Origin: Rhytidiadelphus loreus
Lineage: Eukaryota > Streptophyta > Bryopsida > Hypnales > Hylocomiaceae
Direction: 5' to 3'
Assembly: GCA_947034895.1 (NCBI GenBank)
Contig: OX344763.1
Coordinates: 58,485,093 to 58,549,092 of the forward strand
DNA length: 64,000 nucleotides
Under the pieces are notes generated by a model. That model searched no databases. It worked only from the letters and a program-made list of their open reading frames with translations, and was not told the origin of the DNA. Shown here piece by piece: positions 24,155-36,043 of the stretch; within the stretch, counting starts at the first letter, position 1; each line of letters begins with the position of its first letter. A program made the translations under genes and the position numbers.

Positions 24155-25983
24155 GAAATCTGGGAAAGAGGTTGTGCAAGTTGCAATTGCTCCTAAACTC
24201 ATGAATTAATCAAAAAAATATATAATTGGGAGTCACGATGAATGACTTTCTAGTACGTGGAAATGAAATATTCGTGCACGAACCTTGCCCTGTATTTTAA
24301 AGTCGACAAAATTGTAATCTCATGAAATTCATTGAAAGAAATCTGGGAAAGAGGTTGTGCAAGTTGCAAGTGCTCCTAAACTCATGAATTATTCAAAAAA
24401 ATATATAATTGGTGGTCACGATGAATGACTTTCTAGTACGTGAAAATGCAATATTCGTGCACGAACCTAGTCCTCTATTTTAAAGTCCACAAAATTGTAA
24501 TCTCATGGAATTCATGTTTAGAAATTTGGAAAAACGTTGTGCAAGTTGCAAGTGTTCCTAAACTCATGAATTAATCAAGAAAATATATAATTGGGAGTCA
24601 CGATGAATGACTTTCTAGTACGTGGAAATGAAATATTCGTGCACGAACCTGGCCCTCTATTTTAAAGTCCACAAAATTGTAATCTCATGAAATTCATGTA
24701 CAGAAATCTGGGAAAGAGGTTGTGCAAGTTGCAAGTGCTCCTAAACTCATGAATTAATCAAAAAAATATATAATTGGGAGTCACGATGAATGACTTTCTA
24801 GTACGTGGAAATGAAATATTCGTGCACGAACCTGGCCCTGTATTTTAAAGTCCACAAAATTGTAATCTCATGGAATTCATGTACAGAAATCTGGGAAAGA
24901 GGTTGTGCAAGTTGCAAGTGCTCCTAAACTCATGAATTAATCAAGAAAATATATAATTGGGAGTCACGATGAATGACTTTCTAGTACGTGGAAATGAAAT
25001 ATTCGTGCACGAACCTGGCCCTGTATTTTAAAGTCCACAAAATTGTAATCTCATGGAATTCATGTACAGAAATCTGGGAAAGAGGTTGTGCAAGTTGCAA
25101 GTGCTCCTAAAATCATGAATTATTCAAAAAAATATATAATTGGTGGTCACGATGAATGACTTTCTAGTACGTGAAAATGCAATATTCGTGCACGAACCTA
25201 GCCCTGTATTTTAAAGTCCAAAATATTGTAATCTCATGGAATTCATGTACAGAAATTTGGGAAAGAGGTTGTGCAAGTTGCAAGTGCTCCTAAACTCATG
25301 AATTAATCAAAAAAATATATAATTGGGAGTCACGATGAATGACTTTCTAGTGCGTGGAAATGAAATATTCGTGCATGAACCTGGCCCTCTATTTTAAAGT
25401 CCACAAAATTGTAATCTCATGGAATTCATGTACAGAAATTTGGGAAAGAGGTTGTGCAAGTTGCAAGTGCTCCTAAACTCATGAATTAATCAAAAAAATA
25501 TATAATTGGGAGTCACGATGAATGACTTTCTAGTACGTGGAAATGAAATATTCGTGCACGAACCTGGCCCTGTATTTTAAAGTCCACAAAATTGTAATCT
25601 CATGGAATTCATGTACAGAAATCTGGGAAAGAATTTGTGCAAGTTGCAAGTGCTCCTAAACTCATGAATTAATCAAAAAAATATATAATTGGGAGTCACG
25701 ATGAATGACTTTCTAGTACGTGGAAATGAAATATTCGTGCACGAACCTTGCCCTCTATTTTAAATTCGACAAAATTGTAATCTCATTTAATTCATGTACA
25801 GAAATCTGGGAAAGAGGTTGTGCAAGTTGCAAGTGCTCCTAAACTCATGAATTAATCAAAAAAATATATAATTGGGAGTCACGATGAATGACTTTCTAGT
25901 ACGTGGAAATGAAATATTCGTGCACGAACCTTGCCCTCTATTTTAAAGTCGACAAAATTGTAATCTCATTTAATTCATGTACA
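24155..25983. repeat. Ten-monomer unit, copy 1 (1829 bp)
   Basis: Begins with a monomer carrying the rare GCAATTGCTCC, then an ATTATTC/GGTGGTC/GTGAAAATGC monomer with CCTAGTCC, then the first 182-bp anchor at 24521. The same three-monomer run recurs at 25984. Further markers are a CCAAAATATTG monomer at 25069, GTGCGTGG at 25252 and GAATTTGTGC at 25618. Confidence 0.83.
24521..24702. repeat. 182-bp anchor monomer, TTGGAAAAACG type (first of eleven)
   Basis: The monomer starts GAAATTTGGAAAAACG, one base shorter than the GAAATTTGGGAAAGACG form, and is preceded by TTTA. Other copies start at 26350, 28728, 30008, 31288, 32019, 36776, 37690, 40800, 42080 and 42994. Each one moves the array register by -1. 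None occurs before 24.5 kb or after 43.2 kb. The shared deletion marks them as descendants of one event that spread by duplication within about 18.5 kb. Confidence 0.93.
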
Positions 25984-27995
25984 GAAATCTGGGAAAGAGG
26001 TTGTGCAAGTTGCAATTGCTCCTAAACTCATGAATTAATCAAAAAAATATATAATTGGGAGTCACGATGAATGACTTTCTAGTACGTGGAAATGAAATAT
26101 TCGTGCACGAACCTTGCCCTGTATTTTAAAGTCGACAAAATTGTAATCTCATGAAATTCATTGAAAGAAATCTGGGAAAGAGGTTGTGCAAGTTGCAAGT
26201 GCTCCTAAACTCATGAATTATTCAAAAAAATATATAATTGGTGGTCACGATGAATGACTTTCTAGTACGTGAAAATGCAATATTCGTGCACGAACCTAGT
26301 CCTCTATTTTAAAGTCCACAAAATTGTAATCTCATGGAATTCATGTTTAGAAATTTGGAAAAACGTTGTGCAAGTTGCAAGTGTTCCTAAACTCATGAAT
26401 TAATCAAGAAAATATATAATTGGGAGTCACGATGAATGACTTTCTAGTACGTGGAAATGAAATATTCGTGCACGAACCTGGCCCTCTATTTTAAAGTCCA
26501 CAAAATTGTAATCTCATGAAATTCATGTACAGAAATCTGGGAAAGAGGTTGTGCAAGTTGCAAGTGCTCCTAAACTCATGAATTAATCAAAAAAATATAT
26601 AATTGGGAGTCACGATGAATGACTTTCTAGTACGTGGAAATGAAATATTCGTGCACGAACCTGGCCCTGTATTTTAAAGTCCACAAAATTGTAATCTCAT
26701 GGAATTCATGTACAGAAATCTGGGAAAGAGGTTGTGCAAGTTGCAAGTGCTCCTAAACTCATGAATTAATCAAGAAAATATATAATTGGGAGTCACGATG
26801 AATGACTTTCTAGTACGTGGAAATGAAATATTCGTGCACGAACCTGGCCCTGTATTTTAAAGTCCACAAAATTGTAATCTCATGGAATTCATGTACAGAA
26901 ATCTGGGAAAGAGGTTGTGCAAGTTGCAAGTGCTCCTAAACTCATGAATTAATCAAGAAAATATATAATTGGGAGTCACGATGAATGACTTTCTAGTACG
27001 TGGAAATGAAATATTCGTGCACGAACCTGGCCCTCTATTTTAAAGTCGACAAAATTGTAATCTCATTTAATTCATGTACAGAAATCTGAGAAAGAGGTTG
27101 TGCAAGTTGCAAGTGCTCCTAAAATCATGAATTATTCAAAAAAATATATAATTGGTGGTCACGATGAATGACTTTCTAGTACGTGAAAATGCAATATTCG
27201 TGCACGAACCTAGCCCTGTATTTTAAAGTCCAAAATATTGTAATCTCATGGAATTCATGTACAGAAATTTGGGAAAGAGGTTGTGCAAGTTGCAAGTGCT
27301 CCTAAACTCATGAATTAATCAAAAAAATATATAATTGGGAGTCACGATGAATGACTTTCTAGTGCGTGGAAATGAAATATTCGTGCATGAACCTGGCCCT
27401 CTATTTTAAAGTCCACAAAATTGTAATCTCATGGAATTCATGTACAGAAATATGGGAAAGAGGTTGTGCAAGTTGCAAGTGCTCCTAAACTCATGAATTA
27501 ATCAAAAAAATATATAATTGGGAGTCACGATGAATGACTTTCTAGTACGTGGAAATGAAATATTCGTGCACGAACCTGGCCCTGTATTTTAAAGTCCACA
27601 AAATTGTAATCTCATGGAATTCATGTACAGAAATCTGGGAAAGAATTTGTCCAAGTTGCAAGTGCTCCTAAACTCATGAATTAATCAAAAAAATATATAA
27701 TTGGGAGTCACGATGAATGACTTTCTAGTACGTGGAAATGAAATATTCGTGCACGAACCTTGCCCTGTATTTTAAAGTCGACAAAATTGTAATCTCATGG
27801 AATTCATGTACAGAAATCTGGGAAAGAGGTTGTGCAAGTTGCAAGTGCTCCTAAACTCATGAATTAATCAAAAAAATATATAATTGGGAGTCACGATGAA
27901 TGACTTTCTAGTACGTGGAAATGAAATATTCGTGCACGAACCTTGCCCTCTATTTTAAATTCGACAAAATTGTAATCTCATTTAATTCATGTACA
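25984..27995. repeat. Eleven-monomer unit, copy 2 (2012 bp)
   Basis: Corresponds to the unit that begins at 24155, at an offset of 1829 for the first five monomers. One extra monomer (26898, GTCGAC with CATTTAATTC) then shifts the match to 2012 bp: 27081 pairs with 25069, 27264 with 25252, 27447 with 25435 and 27630 with 25618. Small differences include CTGAGAAAG at 27081, ATATGGG at 27447 and TTTGTCC at 27630. TAAATTCGAC, a rare form, occurs near 25763 and 27957. Confidence 0.8.
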
Positions 27996-28361
27996 GAAAT
28001 CTGGGAAAGAGGTTGTGCAAGTTGCAAGTGCTCCTAAACTCATGAATTAATCAAAAAAATATATAATTGGGAGTCACGATGAATGACTTTCTAGTACGTG
28101 GAAATGAAATATTCGTGCACGAACCTTGCCCTCTATTTTAAAGTCGACAAAATTGTAATCTCATTTAATTCATGTACAGAAATCTGGGAAAGAGGTTGTG
28201 CAAGTTGCAAGTGCTCCTAAACTCATGAATTAATCAAAAAAATATATAATTGGGAGTCACGATGAATGACTTTCTAGTACGTGGAAATGAAATATTCGTG
28301 CACGAACCTTGCCCTCTATTTTAAAGTCGACAAAATTGTAATCTCATTTAATTCATGTACA
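27996..28361. repeat. Two monomers of the TTGCCCTC/CATTTAATTC type
   Basis: Nearly identical consecutive monomers with GTCGAC and CATTTAATTC. They link the ten/eleven-monomer series to the seven-monomer series. Confidence 0.75.
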
Positions 28362-29641
28362 GAAATTTGGGAAAGAGGTTGTGCAAGTTGCAAGTGCTCC
28401 TAAACTCATGAATTAATCAAAAAAATATATAATTGGGAGTCATGATGAATGACTTTCTAGTACGTGGAAATGAAATATTCGTGCACGAACCTCGCCCTGT
28501 ATTTTAAAGTCGACAAAATTGTAATCTCATGGAATTCATGTACAGAAATCTGGGAAAGAGGTTGTGCAAGTTGCAAGTGCTCCTAAACTCATGAATTATT
28601 CAAAAAAATATATAATTGGTGGTCAAGATGAATGACTTTCTAGTACGTGAAAATGCAATATTCGTGCACGAACCTAGTCCTCTATTTTAAAGTCCACAAA
28701 ATTGTAATCTCATGGAATTCATGTTTAGAAATTTGGAAAAACGTTGTGCAAGTTGCAAGTGTTCCTAAACTCATGAATTAATCAAGAAAATATATAATTG
28801 GGAGTCACGATGAATGACTTTCTAGTACGTGGAAATGAAATATTCGTGCACGAACCTGGCCCTCTATTTTAAAGTCCACAAAATTGTAATCTCATGAAAT
28901 TCATGTACAGAAATCTGGGAAAGAGGTTGTGCAAGTTGCAAGTGCTCCTAAACTCATGAATTAATCAAGAAAATATATAATTGGTGGTCAAGATGAATGA
29001 CTTTCTAGTACGTGGAAATGAAATATTCGTGCACGAACCTGGCCCTGTATTTTAAAGTCCACAAAATTGTAATCTCATGAAATTCATGTACAGAAATCTG
29101 GGAAAGAGGTTGTGCAAGTTGCAAGTGCTCCTAAACTCATGAATTAATCAAAAAAATATATAATTGGGAGTCACGATGAATGACTTTCTAGTACGTGGAA
29201 ATGAAATATTCGTGCACGAACCTGGCCCTGTATTTTAAAGTCCACAAAATTGTAATCTCATGGAATTCATGTACAGAAATCTGGGAAAGAATTTGTGCAA
29301 GTTGCAAGTGCTCCTAAACTCATGAATTAATCAAAAAAATATATAATTGGGAGTCACGATGAATGACTTTCTAGTACGTGGAAATGAAATATTCGTGCAC
29401 GAACCTTGCCCTGTATTTTAAAGTCGACAAAATTGTAATCTCATGGAATTCATGTACAGAAATCTGGGAAAGAGGTTGTGCAAGTTGCAAGTGCTCCTAA
29501 ACTCATGAATTAATCAAAAAAATATATAATTGGGAGTCACGATGAATGACTTTCTAGTACGTGGAAATGAAATATTCGTGCACGAACCTTGCCCTCTATT
29601 TTAAAGTCGACAAAATTGTAATCTCATTTAATTCATGTACA
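28362..29641. repeat. Seven-monomer unit, copy 1 (1280 bp)
   Basis: Markers in order: GTCATGATG with CTCGCCCTG (28362), ATTATTC with GGTGGTCAAGATG (28545), 182-bp anchor (28728), a second GGTGGTCAAGATG (28910), an ordinary monomer (29093), GAATTTGTGC (29276) and CATTTAATTC (29459). The first five recur in order at 29642. The anchor-to-anchor distance is exactly 1280 bases (28728 to 30008). Confidence 0.85.
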
Positions 29642-30921
29642 GAAATCTGGGAAAGAGGTTGTGCAAGTTGCAAGTGCTCCTAAACTCATGAATTAATCAA
29701 AAAAATATATAATTGGGAGTCATGATGAATGACTTTCTAGTACGTGGAAATGAAATATTCGTGCACGAACCTCGCCCTGTATTTTAAAGTCGACAAAATT
29801 GTAATCTCATGGAATTCATGTACAGAAATCTGGGAAAGAGGTTGTGCAAGTTGCAAGTGCTCCTAAACTCATGAATTATTCAAAAAAATATATAATTGGT
29901 GGTCAAGATGAATGACTTTCTAGTACGTGAAAATGCAATATTCGTGCACGAACCTAGTCCTCTATTTTAAAGTCCACAAAATTGTAATCTCATGGAATTC
30001 ATGTTTAGAAATTTGGAAAAACGTTGTGCAAGTTGCAAGTGTTCCTAAACTCATGAATTAATCAAGAAAATATATAATTGGGAGTCACGATGAATGACTT
30101 TCTAGTACGTGGAAATGAAATATTCGTGCACGAACCTGGCCCTCTATTTTAAAGTCCACAAAATTGTAATCTCATGGAATTCATGTACAGAAATCTGGGA
30201 AAGAGGTTGTGCAAGTTGCAAGTGCTCCTAAACTCATGAATTAATCAAGAAAATATATAATTGGTGGTCAAGATGAATGACTTTCTAGTACGTGGAAATG
30301 AAATATTCGTGCACGAACCTGGCCCTGTATTTTAAAGTCCACAAAATTGTAATCTCATGGAATTCATGTACAGAAATCTGGGAAAGAGGTTGTGCAAGTT
30401 GCAAGTGCTCCTAAACTCATGAATTAATCAAAAAAATATATAATTGGGAGTCACGATGAATGACTTTCTAGTACGTGGAAATGAAATATTCGTGCACGAA
30501 CCTGGCCCTGTATTTTAAAGTCCACAAAATTGTAATCTCATGGAATTCATGTACAGAAATCTGGGAAAGAGGTTGTGCAAGTTGCAAGTGCTCCTAAACT
30601 CATGAATTAATCAAAAAAATATATAATTGGGAGTCACGATGAATGACTTTCTAGTACGTGGAAATGAAATATTCGTGCACGAACCTTGCCTTCTATTTTA
30701 AAGTCGACAAAATTGTAATCTCATTTAATTCATGTACAGAAATCTGGGAAAGAGGTTGTGCAAGTTGCAAGTGCTCCTAAACTCATGAATTAATCAAAAA
30801 AATATATAATTGGGAGTCACGATGAATGACTTTCTAGTACGTGGAAATGAAATATTCGTGCACGAACCTTGCCCTGTATTTTAAAGTCGACAATATTGTA
30901 ATCTCATGAAATTCATTGAAA
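29642..30921. repeat. Seven-monomer unit, copy 2 (1280 bp)
   Basis: The first five monomers (29642-30555) match 28362-29275 with only a few differences. The last two differ (TTGCCTTCTA near 30685; CATTGAAAG end near 30913), so the register slips by one monomer before the third, partial round beginning at 30922. Confidence 0.82.
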
Positions 30922-33298
30922 GAAATCTGGGAAAGAGGTTGTGCAAGTTGCAAGTGCTCCTAAACTCATGAATTATTCAAAAAAATATATAATTGGTGGT
31001 CAAGATGAATGACTTTCTAGTACGTGAAAATGCAATATTCGTGCACGAACCTAGTCCTCTATTTTAAAGTCGACAAAATTGTAATCTCATTTAATTCATG
31101 TACAGAAATCTGGGAAAGAGGTTGTGCAAGTTGCAAGTGCTCCTAAACTCATGAATTAATCAAAAAAATATATAATTGGGAGTCACGATGAATGACTTTC
31201 TAGTGCGTGGAAATGAAATATTCGTGCATGAACCTGGCCCTGTATTTTAAAGTCCACAAAATTGTAATCTCATGGAATTCATGTTTAGAAATTTGGAAAA
31301 ACGTTGTGCAAGTTGCAAGTGTTCCTAAACTCATGAATTAATCAAGAAAATATATAATTGGGAGTCACGATGAATGACTTTCTAGTACGTGGAAATGAAA
31401 TATTCGTGCACGAACCTGGCCCTCTATTTTAAAGTCCACAAAATTGTAATCTCATGAAATTCATGTACAGAAATCTGGGAAAGAGGTTGTGCAAGTTGCA
31501 AGTGCTCCTAAACTCATGAATTAATCAAGAAAATATATAATTGGGAGTCACGATGAATGACTTTCTAGTACGTGGAAATGAAATATTCGTGCACGAACCT
31601 GGCCCTCTATTTTAAAGTCCACAAAATTGTAATCTCATGAAATTCATGTACAGAAATCTGGGAAAGAGGTTGTGCAAGTTGCAAGTGCTCCTAAACTCAT
31701 GAATTAATCAAGAAAATATATAATTGGGAGTCACGATGAATGACTTTCTAGTACGTGGAAATGAAATATTCGTGCACGAACCTGGCCCTGTATTTTAAAG
31801 TCCACAAAATTGTAATCTCATGGAATTCATGTACAGAAATCTGGGAAAGAAGTTGTGCAAGTTGCAAGTGCTCCTAAACTCATGAATTAATCAAAAAAAT
31901 ATATAATTGGGAGTCACGATGAATGACTTTCTAGTACGTGGAAATGAAATATTCGTGCACGAACCTAGGCCTCTATTTTAAAGTCCACAAAATTGTAATC
32001 TCATGGAATTCATGTTTAGAAATTTGGAAAAACGTTGTGCAAGTTGCAAGTGTTCCTAAACTCATGAATTAATCAAAAAAATTTATAATTGGGAGTCACG
32101 ATGAAAGACTTTCTAGTACGTGGAAATGAAATATTCGTGCACGAACCTTGCCCTGTATTTTAAAGTCGACAAAATTGTAATCTCATGGAATTCATGTACA
32201 GAAATCTGGGAAAGAGGTTGTGCAAGTTGCAAGTGCTCCTAAACTCATGAATTAATCAAAAAAATATATAATTGGGAGTCACGATGAATGACTTTCTAGT
32301 ACGTGGAAATGAAATATTCGTGCACGAACCTGGCCCTCTATTTTAAAGTCCACAAAATTGTAATCTCATGGAATTCATGTACAGAAATCTGTGAAAGAGG
32401 TTGTGCAAGTTGCAAGTGCTCCTAAACTCATGAATTAATCAAAAAAATATATAATTGGGAGTCACGATGAATGACTTTCTAGTACGTGGAAATGAAATAT
32501 TCGTGCACGAACCTGGCCCTGTATTTTAAAGTCGACAAAATTGTAATCTCATGAAATTCATGTACAGAAATCTGGGAAAGAGGTTGTGCAAGTTGCAAGT
32601 GCTCCTAAACTCATGAATTATTCAAAAAAATATATAATTGGTGGTCACGATGAATGACTTTCTAGTACGTGAAAATGCAATATTCGTGCACGAACCGAGT
32701 CCTCTATTTTAAAGTCCACAAAATTGTAATCTCATGAAATTAATTGAATCAAATCTGGGAAAGAGGTTGTGCAAGTTGCAAGTGCTCCTAAACTCATGAA
32801 TTAATCAAGAAAATATATAATTGGGAGTCACGATGAATGACTTTCTAGTACGTGGAAATGAAATATTCGTGCACGAACCTGGCCCTGTATTTTAAAGTCG
32901 ACAAAATTGTAATCTCATGGAATTCATGTACAGAAATCTGGGAAAGAGGTTGTGCAAGTTGCAAGTGCTCCTACACTCATGAATTAATCAAAAAAATATA
33001 TAATTGGGAGTCACGATGAATGACTTTCTAGTGCGTGGAAATGAAATATTCGTGCATGAACCTGGCCCTCTATTTTAAAGTCCACAAAATTGTAATCTCA
33101 TGGAATTCATGTACAGAAATTTGGGAAAGAGGTTGTGCAAGTTGCAAGTGCTCCTAAACTCATGAATTAATCAAAAAAATATATAATTGGGAGTCACGAT
33201 GAATGACTTTCTAGTACGTGGAAATGAAATATTCGTGCACGAACCTGGCCCTCTATTCTAAAGTCCACAAAATTGTAATCTCATGGAATTCATGTACA
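30922..33298. repeat. Degraded third round and following monomers
   Basis: 30922 repeats the GGTGGTCAAGATG monomer. A GTGCGTGG monomer (31105) is inserted before the anchor at 31288, which again lies 1280 bases after the previous anchor. Another anchor follows at 32019, four monomers later. GAAAGAAGTTG, later abundant, appears first near 31847. ATTTATAATT (32083), GATGAAAGAC (32101) and CTACACTC (32970) are private changes. AATTGAATC near 32743 replaces the usual junction. Confidence 0.75.
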
Positions 33299-36043
33299 GA
33301 AATCTGGGAAAGAGGTTGTGCACGTTGCAAGTGCTCCTAAAGTCATGAATTAATCAAAAAAATATATAATTGGGAATCACGATGAATGACTTTCTAGTAC
33401 GTGGAAATGAAATATTCGTGCATGAACCTGGCCCTCTATTTTAAAGTCGACAAAATGGTATTCTCATGGAATTCATGTACAGAAATCTGGGAAAGAGGTT
33501 GTGAAAGTTGCAAGTGCTCCTAAACTCATGAATTAATCAAGAAAATATATAATTGGGAGTCACGATGAATGACTTTCTAGTACGTGGAAATGAAATATTC
33601 GTGCACGAACCTGGCCCTCTATTTTAAAGTCCACAAAATTGTAATCTCATGGAATTCTTGTACAGAAATCTGGGAAAGAGGTTGTGCAAGTTGCAAGTGC
33701 TCCAAAACTCATGAATTAATCAAAAAAATATATAATTGGGAGTCACGATGAATGACTTTCTAGTACGTGGAAATGAAATATTCGTGCACGAACCTGGCCC
33801 TCTATTTTAAAGTCCACAAAATTGTAATCTCATGGAATTCTTGTACAGAAATCTGGGAAAGAGGTTGTGCAAGTTGCAAGTGCTCCTAAACTCATGAATT
33901 AATCAAAAAAATATATAATTGGGAGTCACGATGAATGACTTTCTAGTACGTGGAAATGAAATATTCGTGCACGAACCTGGCCCTCTATTTTAAAGTCCAC
34001 AAAATTGTAATCTCATGGAATTCATGTACAGAAATCTGGGAAAGAGGTTGTGCACGTTGCAAGTGCTCCTAAACTCATGAATTAATCAAAAAAATATATA
34101 ATTGGGAATCACGATGAATGACTTTCTAGTACGTGGAAATGAAATATTCGTGCATGAACCTGGCCCTCTAATTTAAAGTCCACAAAATTGTAATCTCATG
34201 GAATTCATGTACAGAAATCTGGGAAAGAGGTTGTGCACGTTGCAAGTGCTCCTAAACTCATGAATTAATCAAGAAAATATATAATTGGGAATCACGATGA
34301 ATGACTTTCTAGTACGTGGAAATGAAATATTCGTGCATGAACCTGGCCCTCTATTTTAAAGTCCACAAAATTGTAATCTCATGAAATTCATTGAAAGAAA
34401 TCTGGGAAAGAGGTTGTGCAAGTTGCAAGTGCTCCTAAACTCATGAATTAATCAAAAAAATATATAATTGGGAGTCACGATGAATGACTTTCTAGTACGT
34501 GGAAATGAAATATTCGTGCACGAACCTGGGCCTCTATTTTAAAGTCCACAAAACTTTAATCTCATGGAATTCATGTTTAGAAATTTGGGAAAGACGTTGT
34601 GCAAGTTGCAAGTGTTCCTAAACTCATGAATTAATCAAAAAAATATATAATTGGGAGTCACGATGAATAACTTTCTAGTACGTGGAAATGAAATATTCGT
34701 GCACGAACCTGGCCCTCTATTTTAAAGTCCACAAAATTGTAATCTCATGAAATTCATGTACAGAAATTTGGGAAAGAGGTTGTGCAAGTTGCAAGTGCTC
34801 CTAAACTCATGAATTAATCAAGAAAATATATAATTGGGAGTCACGATGAATGACTTTCTAGTACGTGGAAATGAAATATTCGTGCATGAACCTGGCCCTC
34901 TATTTTAAAGTCCACAAAATTGTAATCTCATGAAATTCATTGAAAGAAATCTGGGAAAGAGGTTGTGCAAGTTGCAAGTGCTCCTAAACTCATGAATTAA
35001 TCAACAAAATATATAATTGGGAGTCACGATGAATGACTTTCTAGTACGTGGAAATGAAATATTCGTGCATGAACCTGGCCCTCTATTTTAAAGTCGACAA
35101 AATTGTAATCTCATGGAATTCATTGAAAGAAATCTGGAAAAGAGGTTGTGCAAGTTGCAAGTGCTCCTAAACTCATGAATTAATCAACAAAATATATAAT
35201 TGGGAGTCACAATGAATGACTTTCTAGTACGTGGAAATGAAATATTCGTGCACGAACCTGGCCCTGTAATTTAAAGTCGACAAAATTGTAATCTCATGGA
35301 ATTCATGTACAGAAATCTGGGAAAGAGGTTGTGCAAGTTGCAAGTGCTCCTAAAATCATGAATTATTCAAAAAAATATATAATTGGTGGTCACGATGAAT
35401 GACTTTCTAGTACGTGAAAATGCAATATTCGTGCACGAACCTAGCCCTCTATTTTAAAGTCCAAAATATTGTAATCTCATGGAATTCATGTACAGAAATC
35501 TGGGAAAGAGGTTGTGCAAGTTGCAAGTGCTCCAAAACTCATGAATTCATCAAAAAAATATATAATTGGGAGTCACGATGAATGACTTTCTAGTGCGTGG
35601 AAATGAAATATTCGTGCATGAACCTGGCCCTCTATTTTAAAGTCCACAAAATTGTAATCTCATGGAATTCATGTACAGAAATTTGGGAAAGAGGTTGTGC
35701 AAGTTGCAAGTGCTCCTAAACTCATGAATTAATCAAAAAAATATATAATTGGGAGTCACGATGAATGACTTTCTAGTGCGTGGAAATGAAATATTCGTGC
35801 ATGAACCTGGCCCTCTATTTTAAAGTCCACAAAATTGTAATCTCATGGAATTCATGTACAGAAATCTGGGAAAGAGGTTGTGCAAGTTGCAAGTGCTCCA
35901 AAACTCATGAATTCATCAAAAAAATATATAATTGGGAGTCACGATGAATGACTTTCTAGTACGTGGAAATGAAATATTCGTGCACAAACCTTGCCCTGTA
36001 TTTTAAAGTCGACAGAATTGTAATCTCATTTAATTCATGTACA
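33299..36043. repeat. Mosaic block with a relic of the 5' module
   Basis: 33299-33847 carries GCACGTTG, GGGAATCACG, GTCGAC with ATGGTATTC, GTGAAAG and GGAATTCTTG in the same order as 3112-3660 and 7870-8418, about 30 kb from the first of these. A TTTAG/GACG anchor of full 183-bp length stands at 34580. CTAATTTAAAG (about 34168) and GTAATTTAAAG (about 35267) foreshadow a form common beyond 57 kb. GCTCCAAAAC with GAATTCATC occurs near 35533 and 35900. Confidence 0.75.
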
